Shown here one piece after another: positions 15,547 through 24,072 of a stretch of 47,710 nt of DNA. The notes beneath the pieces are model-generated. The model was given only the letters and a program-made list of their open reading frames with translations, did no database searches and had not been told where the DNA came from. The DNA is from Lacrimispora defluvii. GTDB lineage: Bacteria; Bacillota; Clostridia; Lachnospirales; Lachnospiraceae. Position numbers and translations under genes: made by a program. The stretch covers positions 1-47,710 of the forward strand of contig JAAOXG010000009.1 in the NCBI GenBank assembly GCA_013036995.1. Reading direction: 5' to 3'. Position 1 is the stretch's first letter; each line of letters opens with the position of its first letter.

Positions 15547-16194
15547 TTAAGCCACAAAGTGATACATGAGAATATAGTGACAGAAACTTCCTCCCATTAC
15601 AAACAGATGGAACAGCTCATGATTGCCAAAGCTCTTATGTCTGGAGTGAAACAGGGGAAGCTTTAACGCATAGATAATGCCTCCGATTGTATAAATCAGT
15701 CCGCCTGCAAGAAGCCAGATAAAGGCAGCAGGAGGAAGTGCTAATACGATTTTGCGAAAAGCCAGGACACAGATCCAGCCCATGGCAATATAAATGACGG
15801 ATGAAAACCATCTTGGACACATTACAAAGAACGCTTTAATAATCATCCCTAAGATGGCAATGCCCCATACAAGAGCAAGAAGGCTTAAACCGGTTTTATC
15901 ACCCAGAACAATTAAACAGACTGGAGTATAGGTTCCTGCAATCAGGATAAATATCATCATATGATCTAATTTTTTCAACAGCTTATTAATCTTAGGTGAA
16001 ATATCAAGGGTATGATAAATGGTGCTGGCTGCGTAGAGAAGCACCATGCTGATGCAGAATACCGCCAGGGCTGCAAGATGAAGTTCTCCGTCTGCAGAAG
16101 CCTTTATCAGCAGGGGAGTAGCGGCGATCAGGGCGAGAAGCATGGCTATAAAATGAGTGCCCGCGCTGACGGGATCTTTAATTTTTATGTTCAT
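15547..16194 (-). CDS. Hemolysin III family (PAQR-like) membrane protein
   Basis: A 215-residue polytopic membrane protein with seven hydrophobic segments. The family motifs are the early DPVSAGTHFIAM, SxxYH in YAASTIYHTL, KKLDHMMIFILIAGTYTP, and the late SFGNHELFHLFVMGGSFCHY with histidines that bind zinc in PAQR proteins. Despite the name from B. cereus, most members are not proven toxins; a role in membrane homeostasis is more likely. The frame extends upstream to 16227, but AAGGAGG sits seven bases before the ATG at 16194. Gene is isolated and converges with ppnP. Confidence 0.92.
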   Translation of the reverse strand: MNIKIKDPVSAGTHFIAMLLALIAATPLLIKASADGELHLAALAVFCISMVLLYAASTIYHTLDISPKINKLLKKLDHMMIFILIAGTYTPVCLIVLGDKTGLSLLALVWGIAILGMIIKAFFVMCPRWFSSVIYIAMGWICVLAFRKIVLALPPAAFIWLLAGGLIYTIGGIIYALKLPLFHSRHKSFGNHELFHLFVMGGSFCHYILMYHFVA

Positions 16195-16327
16195 AGTAAA
16201 ACCTCCTTGCATGAGAAATAAAAACATGTGATGTAGTATTGAAAACTATGTTATATCTTTTTATATACTATACACTTTTGGGGAAAAGAATGCAAGTATT
16301 TTTTGAGTTTCAAAGTAAAAATCTTCA

Positions 16328-16356
16328 TTGCTATTATTGACAATTTGAAATATAAT
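16328..16356 (+). promoter_or_regulatory. Promoter of the nitroreductase gene
   Basis: TTGCTA (16328-16333), 17-base spacer, perfect TATAAT (16351-16356), 40 bases before the gene. Confidence 0.55.
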
Positions 16357-16396
16357 CAATGAAATAAATGTGTTAAAAAAAGAGGAATATAATCAT

Positions 16397-17152
16397 ATGA
16401 ACAATACGATGAAGGAACTGATGGAGAGAAAGTCAGTCCGTGTTTATGAAGAAAGGCAGATTGAGCAGGAAAAGAAGGCGGCTATCGTGGAAGCAGCACT
16501 GCAGGCACCTACGGCTGGTAATATGACCTTATATTCCATTATAGATGTGACTGATCCAGAGCTAAAACAGAAGTTGTCTGTAACCTGTGACAATCAGCCA
16601 TTTATTGCAAAGGCTCCTATGGTTCTTGTGTTCGTGGCAGATTATCAGAAATGGTACGATCTTTTTTGCAAGTATGAGGATATAGTCAGAACTCCCGGAA
16701 TGGGAGATTTTATGCTGGCGGCTGATGATGCGTTAATTGCAGCACAGAATGCAGTTGTTGCAGCAGAGTCAATGGGAATTGGATCTTGTTATATTGGGGA
16801 TATTTTAGAACAGTATGAAACCCACCGGGAATTATTCTCTCTTCCCAGATATGCTGTGCCAGCTGCAATGGTGGTTTTTGGCTATCCTGTTCCCCAGCAA
16901 ACAGAGAGAGTGAAGCCGAAACGATTAAGACCGGAGGCGGTTGTTTTTGAGAATACTTACCGTCGTATGGAGCCGGAAGAATTTCAACATGAATTAAATA
17001 AGGTCACAGACAGAGGCGAAGATTTTGAACGGTGGATCCGGGCATTCTGCCAGCGCAAATGGAATAGCGATTTTAGTATTGAAATGAGCCGCTCTGTTAA
17101 GGCTATGATGAATCAGTGGGAAAATAAGGAGCAGCAGACAGATGAAGCTTAA
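16397..17152 (+). CDS. FMN-dependent nitroreductase family protein (NfsA-like)
   Basis: A 251-residue oxidoreductase. ERKSVRVYEERQIEQEKKAAIVEAALQAPTAGNMTLYS is the FMN-phosphate-binding N terminus, and IAAQNAVVAAESMGIGSCYIGDI is the second FMN-binding block. FGYPVPQ and the later RPEAVVFENTYRR place it with the NfsA/FRP group, which reduces nitroaromatics, flavins or quinones with NAD(P)H. An in-frame GTG at 16370 exists, but AAAGAGG 11 bases before the ATG at 16397 favours the latter. The physiological substrate is not predictable. It overlaps the following pseudouridine synthase gene by 11 bases, so the two are cotranscribed. Confidence 0.88.
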   Translation: MNNTMKELMERKSVRVYEERQIEQEKKAAIVEAALQAPTAGNMTLYSIIDVTDPELKQKLSVTCDNQPFIAKAPMVLVFVADYQKWYDLFCKYEDIVRTPGMGDFMLAADDALIAAQNAVVAAESMGIGSCYIGDILEQYETHRELFSLPRYAVPAAMVVFGYPVPQQTERVKPKRLRPEAVVFENTYRRMEPEEFQHELNKVTDRGEDFERWIRAFCQRKWNSDFSIEMSRSVKAMMNQWENKEQQTDEA

Positions 17153-17843
17153 TATATTATTTGAAGATGATGATATTTTTGTGGTGGAAAAACCGGCAGG
17201 AATTGAGTCTCAGTCCGGGAAGACGTTTGAACCGGATATGGTCAGTGAAATAAAGAAACATATCAACATGCAATCCACAAAGAATGGGGAGCCATATGTG
17301 GGAGTTATCCACAGACTGGACAAACCTGTTGGCGGCGTAATGGTTTATGCAAAATCTCAAATTGCCGCAGAGGCTTTAAGCAGACAGGTTTCCGGGCATC
17401 AGATGGAAAAAATTTATTATGCTGTTGTTTGTGGAAAACCTGTGGATAACTTTTGCACCTACGTGGATTATTTGTGGAAAGACGGAAAAAACAATTGTTC
17501 AAAAATTGTGGAAAAGGGGATAAAAAGTGCAAAACCTGCAGAACTGGATTATTGGTTTGTGGACAGCAAAATTTTAGATGGTAAGGAAGTGAGCCTTCTT
17601 AAAATAAAGTTAAAAACCGGGCGGCATCACCAGATCCGTGTACAGATGGCAGGTCATGGCACACCTTTGTGGGGAGACCGCAAGTATAATCCTGAATTTC
17701 AGAATCATTTTACAAAAGGAAATGTTGCTCTTTTTGCATCCGGTCTCACATTTATTCACCCGAAAACAAAAAAGAAAATGACATTTTCCATAAAGCCAAA
17801 AGAAGGATTGTTTGAGCTTTTTTCCTGGCAGAATGCATTTTAA
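17142..17843 (+). CDS. RluA-family RNA pseudouridine synthase
   Basis: A 233-residue enzyme that isomerises uridine in RNA. The catalytic motif GVIHRLDKPVGGVMVYAKS (catalytic Asp in HRLD) lies near residue 60, and KTGRHHQIRVQMAGHGTPLWGD is the second conserved block. It starts directly with the catalytic domain and has no S4 RNA-binding domain, like the small RluA/RluF-type members found in Clostridia. The target (rRNA or tRNA) is not predictable. The ATG lies within the end of the nitroreductase gene and follows AAGGAG. Confidence 0.92.
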   Translation: MKLNILFEDDDIFVVEKPAGIESQSGKTFEPDMVSEIKKHINMQSTKNGEPYVGVIHRLDKPVGGVMVYAKSQIAAEALSRQVSGHQMEKIYYAVVCGKPVDNFCTYVDYLWKDGKNNCSKIVEKGIKSAKPAELDYWFVDSKILDGKEVSLLKIKLKTGRHHQIRVQMAGHGTPLWGDRKYNPEFQNHFTKGNVALFASGLTFIHPKTKKKMTFSIKPKEGLFELFSWQNAF

Positions 17844-17940
17844 AAGGAATTTTTTACTATCATGGTTTCTGCATATTTTTCGCCGTTTGATTTATAATAA
17901 CAGTGTACAAAAGAAGTACAAATCAGAAACAGGTGAGTCC

Positions 17941-19056
17941 ATGGAGAAACCGAGCAGGAAACTGAAGAAAACAATTTTAATATTGGGAGTTACAGGGGCA
18001 GTCTATTTAAGCTTTCGATTTTTGCTGCCTCTTGTGATTCCCTTTTTGATTGCATATGTATTTGCCCTTTCCCTCCGGCCCTCTGCCCTTTGGATCGAAA
18101 GAAAAACCCGGTTCAATTATAAAAAAAGAGTAATTTCTCTCCCTCTTGCCCTGATTGGCGGAGTTGAAATCTTTCTTTTTATGATTGTTCTCGGCGTATT
18201 CCTTTATTTTGCAGGCAGAAAGCTTTTTTTAGAGGCAAAGCTGTTGTTGGAAAATCTCCCTCAGATATTAGACGGTATCAACGCCTGGCTTATGGATAAC
18301 TGTTCCTTTGTGGAACGGTTCTTAAAGCTGCCTGAGGGTTATATGGTGAACGTGGTCAGTGATATTTTAATTGGTGGGGAAGCTGCCGTGAAAAGCAGGG
18401 CTATGCCTTTTTTAATGTCAAACTCCATGACCGTCTTAAAATGGGTGGTTCAGCTGACAGTTATTTTGGTGATATTAATGATTGCTACTGTTTTATCTCT
18501 GCAGGAGATGGATGATATCCGCACCCGACGGGATAATTCCATGTTCTGCTACGAATATGCAATGCTTGGTAACCGTCTGATGACAGTAGGCAGTGCGTGG
18601 TTAAAGACTCAGGCAACCATAATGCTGTTTACGATGATAATCTGTTCAGTGGGATTGTTTCTTTTAAAAAACCCGTATTTTATTCTGCTGGGAATTATAA
18701 TCGGATTACTGGATGCCATGCCGATATTCGGAACGGGAACTGTTTTAATACCATGGGCGCTGATTGCTCTTGTTGAAAAAAGATGGCTTACCGGAGTGGG
18801 CCTTATTATTATTTATATTATCTGCTATTTTATAAGAGAAATAATGGAAGCTAAGATTATGGGAGGAAAGGTGGGTTTAACACCTTTGGAAACTCTTGTT
18901 GCCATGTATGTGGGGCTGCAGCTTTTTGGAATTCTGGGGTTTATTCTGGGACCAATCGGTCTTTTGATTATTGAAGATATCGTAGAGCTTTATGGGGGAA
19001 CGTGCTATAATGACCAAAAGAATGACAGGAAAAAGGAAAGAGGAGAGGTGCCATGA
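17941..19056 (+). CDS. ytvI: AI-2E/PerM-family membrane protein, YtvI-like
   Basis: A 371-residue integral membrane protein with about eight hydrophobic segments, in the pattern 2+1 N-terminal helices, a soluble stretch (ENLPQILDGINAWLMDN...), and five C-terminal helices. DAMPIFGTGTVLIPWALI and GGKVGLTPLETLVAMYVGLQLFGILGFILGPIGLL are the family signature. The sporulation-linked YtvI group has this layout; close relatives in the family export AI-2 or act as Na+/H+ antiporters. The start is ATG after CAGGTGAG; upstream lies GCATATTT (17871) that fits a sigma-E -35, but the expected -10 reads TATAATAA, which instead resembles sigma-A. Overlaps the HD gene by four bases. Confidence 0.8.
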   Translation: MEKPSRKLKKTILILGVTGAVYLSFRFLLPLVIPFLIAYVFALSLRPSALWIERKTRFNYKKRVISLPLALIGGVEIFLFMIVLGVFLYFAGRKLFLEAKLLLENLPQILDGINAWLMDNCSFVERFLKLPEGYMVNVVSDILIGGEAAVKSRAMPFLMSNSMTVLKWVVQLTVILVILMIATVLSLQEMDDIRTRRDNSMFCYEYAMLGNRLMTVGSAWLKTQATIMLFTMIICSVGLFLLKNPYFILLGIIIGLLDAMPIFGTGTVLIPWALIALVEKRWLTGVGLIIIYIICYFIREIMEAKIMGGKVGLTPLETLVAMYVGLQLFGILGFILGPIGLLIIEDIVELYGGTCYNDQKNDRKKERGEVP

Positions 19057-19631
19057 ACCCGGAACAATTAATAGAATTTTTAGGAATCCTGGAAAATTTA
19101 AAATGCAATACCCGGCATAACTGGACGACGAACGGAAGGCAGGAAAGTGTGGCAGAGCACAGCTGGAGGCTGGCTGTGCTTGCGATGCTGATGGAAGATG
19201 ACTTTCCTGAGCTTGATATGAATAAGGTTATCCGCATGTGTCTGATCCATGACTGGGGTGAAGCTGTCACCGGAGATATACCAGCATTTATTAAGACAGA
19301 GGCGGACGAAGAAAAAGAGTCTGATGCGATTGAAACACTGCTAAAGAATCTGCCGGAAACAATTTCTTCTGGTTTTTTAACCATGTTTAAGGAAATGTCG
19401 GATCTTACCTCAGATGAAGCCATACTGGTAAAGGCTCTTGACAAAACAGAAACATTAATACAGCATAACGAAGCAGGTTCCGGTACATGGCTGCCTCTGG
19501 AATACGATTTGAACTTAACTTATGGTAATGAAGTTTGCGGGCATTTTGAAAAGACCCGGCAGCTTCGTGACAAAGTAAGAGAGCATACGTTACGGATTAT
19601 CAATGAGGAGAGAAGAGAGCATCGTGAGTGA
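19053..19631 (+). CDS. HD-domain hydrolase, YfbR/5'-nucleotidase-like
   Basis: A 192-residue protein of the HD_3 group. RQESVAEHSWRLAVLAMLM gives the first metal-binding His; CLIHDWGEAVTGDIP is the HD core, and the late VKALDKTETLIQH supplies the distal Asp. Relatives such as E. coli YfbR dephosphorylate deoxynucleoside monophosphates. It starts inside the stop of the ytvI-like gene (ATGA) and overlaps the next gene, so the three genes are translationally coupled. The substrate is inferred from the family only. Confidence 0.88.
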   Translation: MNPEQLIEFLGILENLKCNTRHNWTTNGRQESVAEHSWRLAVLAMLMEDDFPELDMNKVIRMCLIHDWGEAVTGDIPAFIKTEADEEKESDAIETLLKNLPETISSGFLTMFKEMSDLTSDEAILVKALDKTETLIQHNEAGSGTWLPLEYDLNLTYGNEVCGHFEKTRQLRDKVREHTLRIINEERREHRE

Positions 19632-20712
19632 TACATATGAACAGATATTGAAAGAAATAAAAAATTTGAGAAAAGAACTTCATGCCTGTCCGGAAAAATC
19701 CGGATCTGAGAAGGAGACCATGAAGCGTTTGAAAGATTTTTTGAAAACCCGGACTTCTCTTAAGATTATAGATTGTGATACGTGGTTTTACGCTGTACAT
19801 GAGGAAGAGAAAGCCTGGACCAGCAAGGCATTCCGAGCTGATATGGATGCAGTAATGGGGGAGGACGGCCAGATTTTTCATGGCTGCGGGCACGATGGTC
19901 ACAGCGCCGTGCTGGCCGGATTATGTCTGCTGCTGGAGGGAAGAAAGACGGGAAGCAATGTATATGCAATTTTTCAGCCAGCAGAAGAAACCGGTCAGGG
20001 AGCCAAGATCTGCAGCAGAATTCTGGAGGAGGAAGGAATTCGTGAAATATACGGATTTCATAATCTGCCTGGATATCCCGCAGGAAAAGCGGTGGTGAAA
20101 AAAGGAACCTTTGCCTGCGCTTCCAGAGGACTCATACTGAATCTGGAAGGCAGGCAGTGCCATGCGGCATATCCGGAAGAGGGAATCAATCCTGCATGGC
20201 TGATCGCTGAATTGATCAGCAGTCTGCCATCGCTGACAGAAAAGGCCGGTTCTCAGGGAATGGTGCTTGCTACCATTATTGAAGTAAAGGCAGGAGGAGA
20301 AAATTTTGGCGTCTCTCCAGCTGACGGGAAGCTGGCATTAACTATCAGGGCAGAGCGTTTGTCGGAATTAAACCGGCTTCAGTCTTCCATACTTTCACTT
20401 GCCCAAAAGCGTGCTGTTGAAGGAGGATTAAAGTTTCAGTATCAGATATTGGATGAATTTCCCGATACATACAATGAACCTGATATGGCTGATGCCTGCA
20501 AAAGGAGATTTGAGGAAGGGAAAATTCCTTATCTGGAAGAGAATGCACCCTTTCGCTGGTCGGAAGATTTTGGCTGGTATTTAATGAAAACTCCTGGATT
20601 GTTTTTTGGTGTGGGAGCAGGAGAAGACTGTCCGGGTCTTCATACGGCTGCCTATGAATTTCCAGATGAGATTATGGAATCTGCAGTACGTGCGTTTGAA
20701 GCCCTTTTATAG
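19624..20712 (+). CDS. M20-family metallo-amidohydrolase
   Basis: About 362 residues. LRKELHACPEKSGSEKET opens the domain; metal ligands are seen in FRADMDAVMGE, HGCGHDGHSAVLAGLCLLL, and FQPAEETGQGAK, and the late FGVGAGEDCPGLHTAAYEFPD supplies the last His. These match the HipO/AbgB/N-acyl-amino-acid hydrolase branch. The first motif residue (H in HRH-P-E) is replaced: the segment reads ACPEKSG, a small departure. An ATG at 19603 is in frame; I prefer the GTG at 19624 because GAGGAG (19605-19610) then acts as the ribosome site. Physiological substrate is unknown. Confidence 0.88.
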   Translation: MSDTYEQILKEIKNLRKELHACPEKSGSEKETMKRLKDFLKTRTSLKIIDCDTWFYAVHEEEKAWTSKAFRADMDAVMGEDGQIFHGCGHDGHSAVLAGLCLLLEGRKTGSNVYAIFQPAEETGQGAKICSRILEEEGIREIYGFHNLPGYPAGKAVVKKGTFACASRGLILNLEGRQCHAAYPEEGINPAWLIAELISSLPSLTEKAGSQGMVLATIIEVKAGGENFGVSPADGKLALTIRAERLSELNRLQSSILSLAQKRAVEGGLKFQYQILDEFPDTYNEPDMADACKRRFEEGKIPYLEENAPFRWSEDFGWYLMKTPGLFFGVGAGEDCPGLHTAAYEFPDEIMESAVRAFEALL

Positions 20713-20743
20713 GAAATGTATGGGAAAATGCTTTGTACTCCTC

Positions 20744-20772
20744 TTGACAAACATATTTAAATAACGTAAAAT
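20744..20772 (+). promoter_or_regulatory. Sigma-A promoter of the proS T-box leader
   Basis: Perfect TTGACA (20744-20749), 17-base spacer, TAAAAT (20767-20772). Confidence 0.85.
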
Positions 20773-20779
20773 CAACCAT

Positions 20780-21030
20780 ACGATCTATAAAATTATAGGA
20801 AATATGACGTTGAAGAGGATTAATAAGTAATGATGTATCACAGAGAGAAGGCCCTTAGCTGAAAAGCCTTTATACCACTCATCACCCAACCTGCCTCGGA
20901 GTCCCGCAGAAAACTGCGGCGCATATCCGGCGTTATCGGATTCAAAGTGAGCCGCATGAAAGCAGCGGCTAAATTGGGTGGCACCGCCGAGCTGTTCGGT
21001 CCCTTTTATAGGGATTGGATGGCTCTTTTT
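20780..21030 (+). promoter_or_regulatory. T-box leader, probably proline-specific
   Basis: The T-box sequence TGGGTGGCACCGC lies at 20975-20987. It is followed by a 15-bp G-U-rich terminator stem (20989-21003 with 21011-21025) and five T (21026-21030). Upstream is a stem I region with AGAGA and a GGCC..CTGAAAAG..CC apical part (20841-20870). The specifier loop on its 3' side contains CCA (20875-20877), a proline codon. Uncharged tRNA-Pro should stabilise the antiterminator and allow proS expression. Specificity is supported by the downstream gene. Confidence 0.9.
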
Positions 21031-21035
21031 GTATC

Positions 21036-21285
21036 CATCTATGCTCAAAGAGCGTGGGCTTTAACAATGAAACACCCTACGGGTATCCCTTTATGCCCAA
21101 AAAGCATGGGCAGGAATAATGAAACACCCTACGGGTATCCCTTTATGCCCAAAAAGCGTGGGCTTTAACAATGAAACACCCTACGGGTATCCCTTTATGC
21201 CCAAAAAGCATGGGCTTTAACAATGAAATACCCTACGGGTATCCCTTTATGCCCAAAAAGAATGGGCTTTAATAATGAAAGGAGA
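21036..21285 (+). repeat. Tandem 52-bp repeats, four copies plus a partial one, between T-box and proS
   Basis: The block AACACCCTACGGGTATCC recurs at 21071, 21123, 21175 and (with one change) 21227, an exact 52-bp period; a partial unit precedes at about 21040. Each unit holds two hairpins, ACCC-TAC-GGGT and GCCCA-(A/G-rich loop)-TGGGC, the latter followed by TTTAA. Each unit carries three proline codons in each of two reading frames, but 52 is not a multiple of three and no ribosome site precedes the ATG AAA CAC in each unit. The region is transcribed as the proS leader. Function unknown. Confidence 0.9.
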
Positions 21286-21293
21286 GATTAGTC

Positions 21294-22727
21294 ATGGCAA
21301 AGGACAAGAAATTAGTAGAGGCAATCACATCCATGGATGTGGATTTCGCACAGTGGTACACAGACGTAGTTAAAAAAGCAGAATTAATCGATTATTCCAG
21401 TGTAAAAGGCTGTATGGTAATTAAACCAGCAGGTTATGCAATCTGGGAAAATATTCAGAAGGAACTGGATTTCAGATTTAAGGAAACAGGCGTAGAAAAT
21501 GTATATATGCCCATGTTCATACCAGAAAGTTTATTAGAGAAAGAAAAAGATCACGTAGAGGGATTTGCTCCTGAAGTTGCCTGGGTAACTTATGGCGGAC
21601 TGGAACCATTACAGGAGAGACTTTGTGTAAGACCTACATCTGAAACCTTATTCTGTGATTTTTATTCCAGAGAGATTCAGTCTTACCGGGATCTTCCAAA
21701 GTTATATAACCAGTGGTGCTCCGTAGTACGCTGGGAAAAAACTACCAGACCATTCCTTCGTTCCAGAGAATTTTTATGGCAGGAAGGTCATACTGCTCAT
21801 GCTACTGCCGAAGAAGCTGAGGAAAGAACAGAAATGATGCTGAACTTATACGCCGATTTCTGCGAAGAAGTACTTGCAATGCCTGTCATCCGCGGACAGA
21901 AAACGGATAAAGAAAAATTTGCCGGTGCAGAGGCTACTTATACAATCGAAGCCCTGATGCATGACGGAAAAGCTCTTCAGTCCGGTACCAGCCACAACTT
22001 TGGAAGCGGATTTGCAAAGGCTTTCGAGATTCAGTATTCAGATAAGGAAAATAAGCTTCAGTACGTTCACCAGACTTCCTGGGGATTAACTACCAGACTC
22101 ATCGGAGCTATTATCATGGTTCATGGTGATGACAACGGGCTTGTACTTCCTCCAAGAATTGCTCCGGTTCAGGTTATGATCGTTCCTGTACAGCAGCAGA
22201 AGGAAGGCGTTCTTGAGAAAGCGTTTGAATTAAAGAATGTTCTTTCTAATTATAAAGTAAAAGTTGATGATTCAGATAAGAGTCCTGGCTGGAAATTCAG
22301 CGAATCTGAGATGAGAGGAATCCCGGTTCGTGTTGAGATCGGACCAAGAGATATTGCTGAAAATCAGGCTGTTCTTGTCCGCCGTGATACGCATGAAAAA
22401 ATGACAGTATCCTTAGATGAATTAAATGAAAAGGTTGGAGAGCTTTTAACTACCATTCAAAGCGATATGCTTGCCCGTGCCCGTGCTCATAGGGATGCCC
22501 ATACTTATGAGGCTGTGGATATGGATAGCTTTGTAAAAACCGTGGAAGAGAAGCCGGGCTTTGTTAAGGCAATGTGGTGTGGATCCCAGGATTGTGAGGA
22601 TAAGATCAAGGAACTGACTGGCGCCACATCCAGATGTATGCCATTTAAGCAGGATCATCTGTCCGATACCTGCGTTTGCTGCGGCAAGCCGGCAGTTAAA
22701 ATGGTTTACTGGGGCAGAGCTTATTAA
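21294..22727 (+). CDS. proS: Prolyl-tRNA synthetase (short, eukaryote/archaea-like type)
   Basis: A 477-residue class II synthetase that charges tRNA-Pro. Motif 2 is in [25 protein letters not shown] and [23 protein letters not shown]; motif 3 is in [29 protein letters not shown]. The YCCIAS-type C-terminal zinc-like domain ends [18 protein letters not shown]. The editing insertion (INS) of the longer bacterial type is absent, so this is the compact form. The ATG follows AAAGGAGAG. It is preceded by the T-box and the repeat block, and followed 32 bases later by cca. Confidence 0.97.
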   Translation: MAKDKKLVEAITSMDVDFAQWYTDVVKKAELIDYSSVKGCMVIKPAGYAIWENIQKELDFRFKETGVENVYMPMFIPESLLEKEKDHVEGFAPEVAWVTYGGLEPLQERLCVRPTSETLFCDFYSREIQSYRDLPKLYNQWCSVVRWEKTTRPFLRSREFLWQEGHTAHATAEEAEERTEMMLNLYADFCEEVLAMPVIRGQKTDKEKFAGAEATYTIEALMHDGKALQSGTSHNFGSGFAKAFEIQYSDKENKLQYVHQTSWGLTTRLIGAIIMVHGDDNGLVLPPRIAPVQVMIVPVQQQKEGVLEKAFELKNVLSNYKVKVDDSDKSPGWKFSESEMRGIPVRVEIGPRDIAENQAVLVRRDTHEKMTVSLDELNEKVGELLTTIQSDMLARARAHRDAHTYEAVDMDSFVKTVEEKPGFVKAMWCGSQDCEDKIKELTGATSRCMPFKQDHLSDTCVCCGKPAVKMVYWGRAY

Positions 22728-22759
22728 TCAGGAAGTATAAAGATGCAGGAGGAAATGCA

Positions 22760-23968
22760 GTGATAACAATTCAGGTACCAGATGCAGCAGGAAGAATCAT
22801 AAAACAACTGAATACCCATGGGTTTGAGGCATATGCGGTGGGCGGATGTGTGAGAGACAGCCTGCTTTCACGGGTACCAAAGGACTGGGATATCACCACC
22901 TCCGCAAAACCAGAACAGGTTAAGGAAATATTTGCAAGAACGGTTGATACGGGAATTTTACACGGTACAGTAACCGTGCTGATGGAGCACGAAGCTTATG
23001 AAGTGACAACCTACCGCATTGATGGAGAGTATGAAGATGGAAGACACCCCAAGTCTGTGGAATTTACCGGCAATCTGCTGGAAGATTTAAAACGAAGGGA
23101 TTTTACCATCAATGCGATGGCATACAGTGATAAAGACGGTCTGGTAGATGCCTTTGGCGGAGTCAGGGATTTAGAAGCCGGGATTATCCGCTGTGTTGGA
23201 AATCCCCTGGATCGTTTTAATGAGGATGCTTTGCGGATTCTCAGGGCGATCCGGTTTTCGGCACAGCTGGGGTTTGAGATTGAAGAGGAAACCAATAAAG
23301 CCATTTCCGCAATTGCACCAAATATGGAAAAAGTCAGTAAAGAGAGGATTGCTGTGGAACTGACAAAGCTTCTTCTCTCTGACTATCCTGAGAAAATGGG
23401 AGCTGTATTTGAAAGCGGGATTGCGCCATATGTTTCCCAGCATTTTAACACGGCTAAAGGAGGTCTCTTTCAGCTTGAAAAGCTTAAAATGCTGCCTTCC
23501 ACCAAGCATGTACGCTGGTCTGGTCTTTTGCGTTTCTTAGAACCAAAGGAGGCAGCAGGAATTCTAAAAGAACTGAAACTGGACAATGATACTGTTGATC
23601 AGGTTAAAATTCTGGCTGAACTATGGAAGAATGAAATTCCTGCGTCAAAGCCCGAAATCAGAAAAGTCATGAGCAGAATTAATGCTCCGTTATTTGATGA
23701 TCTCCTGAACTTTCAAACTGTATTTTTAAACGGTTCTTATCTGGAACAGTTAAAAACAGTGAGACAGTATGCCGGGGAAATCATTGATGATGGAGACTGT
23801 ATCTGCCTGAAGGATATGGCAGTAACCGGGAGGGATCTGATTGAAGCAGGTGTAAAACCCGGTCCCCAGATGGGTGAAATACTAGAAGCATTATTTAACC
23901 AGGTTATAAAAAATCCGGAACATAACAGCCGTGAATATCTTCTGAATTATTCCAAAGATCTCTTATGA
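22760..23968 (+). CDS. cca: CCA-adding tRNA nucleotidyltransferase
   Basis: A 402-residue class II nucleotidyltransferase that builds or repairs the CCA end of tRNA. VGGCVRDSLLSRVPKDWDITTSA is the catalytic G-G and DxD motif (Asp in DWD). RRDFTINAMAYS, DPLDRFNEDALRILRAIRFSAQLGF-like sequence follows, with the ERIAVELTKLL helix. The C-terminal half is shorter than in enzymes with an added HD domain, and no HD motif is seen. Start is GTG, seven bases after AGGAGG. It lies 32 bases after proS and may be cotranscribed with it, linking both to tRNA supply. Confidence 0.94.
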   Translation: MITIQVPDAAGRIIKQLNTHGFEAYAVGGCVRDSLLSRVPKDWDITTSAKPEQVKEIFARTVDTGILHGTVTVLMEHEAYEVTTYRIDGEYEDGRHPKSVEFTGNLLEDLKRRDFTINAMAYSDKDGLVDAFGGVRDLEAGIIRCVGNPLDRFNEDALRILRAIRFSAQLGFEIEEETNKAISAIAPNMEKVSKERIAVELTKLLLSDYPEKMGAVFESGIAPYVSQHFNTAKGGLFQLEKLKMLPSTKHVRWSGLLRFLEPKEAAGILKELKLDNDTVDQVKILAELWKNEIPASKPEIRKVMSRINAPLFDDLLNFQTVFLNGSYLEQLKTVRQYAGEIIDDGDCICLKDMAVTGRDLIEAGVKPGPQMGEILEALFNQVIKNPEHNSREYLLNYSKDLL

Positions 23969-24006
23969 AAACAGACCTGAGCATGGATAACTTTCCCATG
24001 GAGTTT

Positions 24007-24035
24007 GCATATTTTTTTCCGCCCCTTCATACCCT
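24007..24035 (+). promoter_or_regulatory. Sigma-E-type promoter of the CotS-like gene
   Basis: GCATATTT (24007-24014) is a full match to GHATANNT; 13 bases later CATACCCT (24028-24035) matches the first five bases and last base of CATACAHT. CATACCCTA also fits the sigma-K -10 CATANNNTA, so either mother-cell factor is possible. Confidence 0.6.
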
Positions 24036-24072
24036 AGAAGTAGCTGATTAGCTAAGAGTTGGAGGGGTGGTT

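Noticed and set aside
20947-21168. A 73-codon open frame across the T-box and repeats, as a leader peptide gene
   Set aside because: It starts inside the T-box structure, has no ribosome site, and the 52-bp repeat period breaks the frame between units.
21071-21285. The repeats as a CRISPR array
   Set aside because: The whole 52-bp unit is repeated with no unique spacers.
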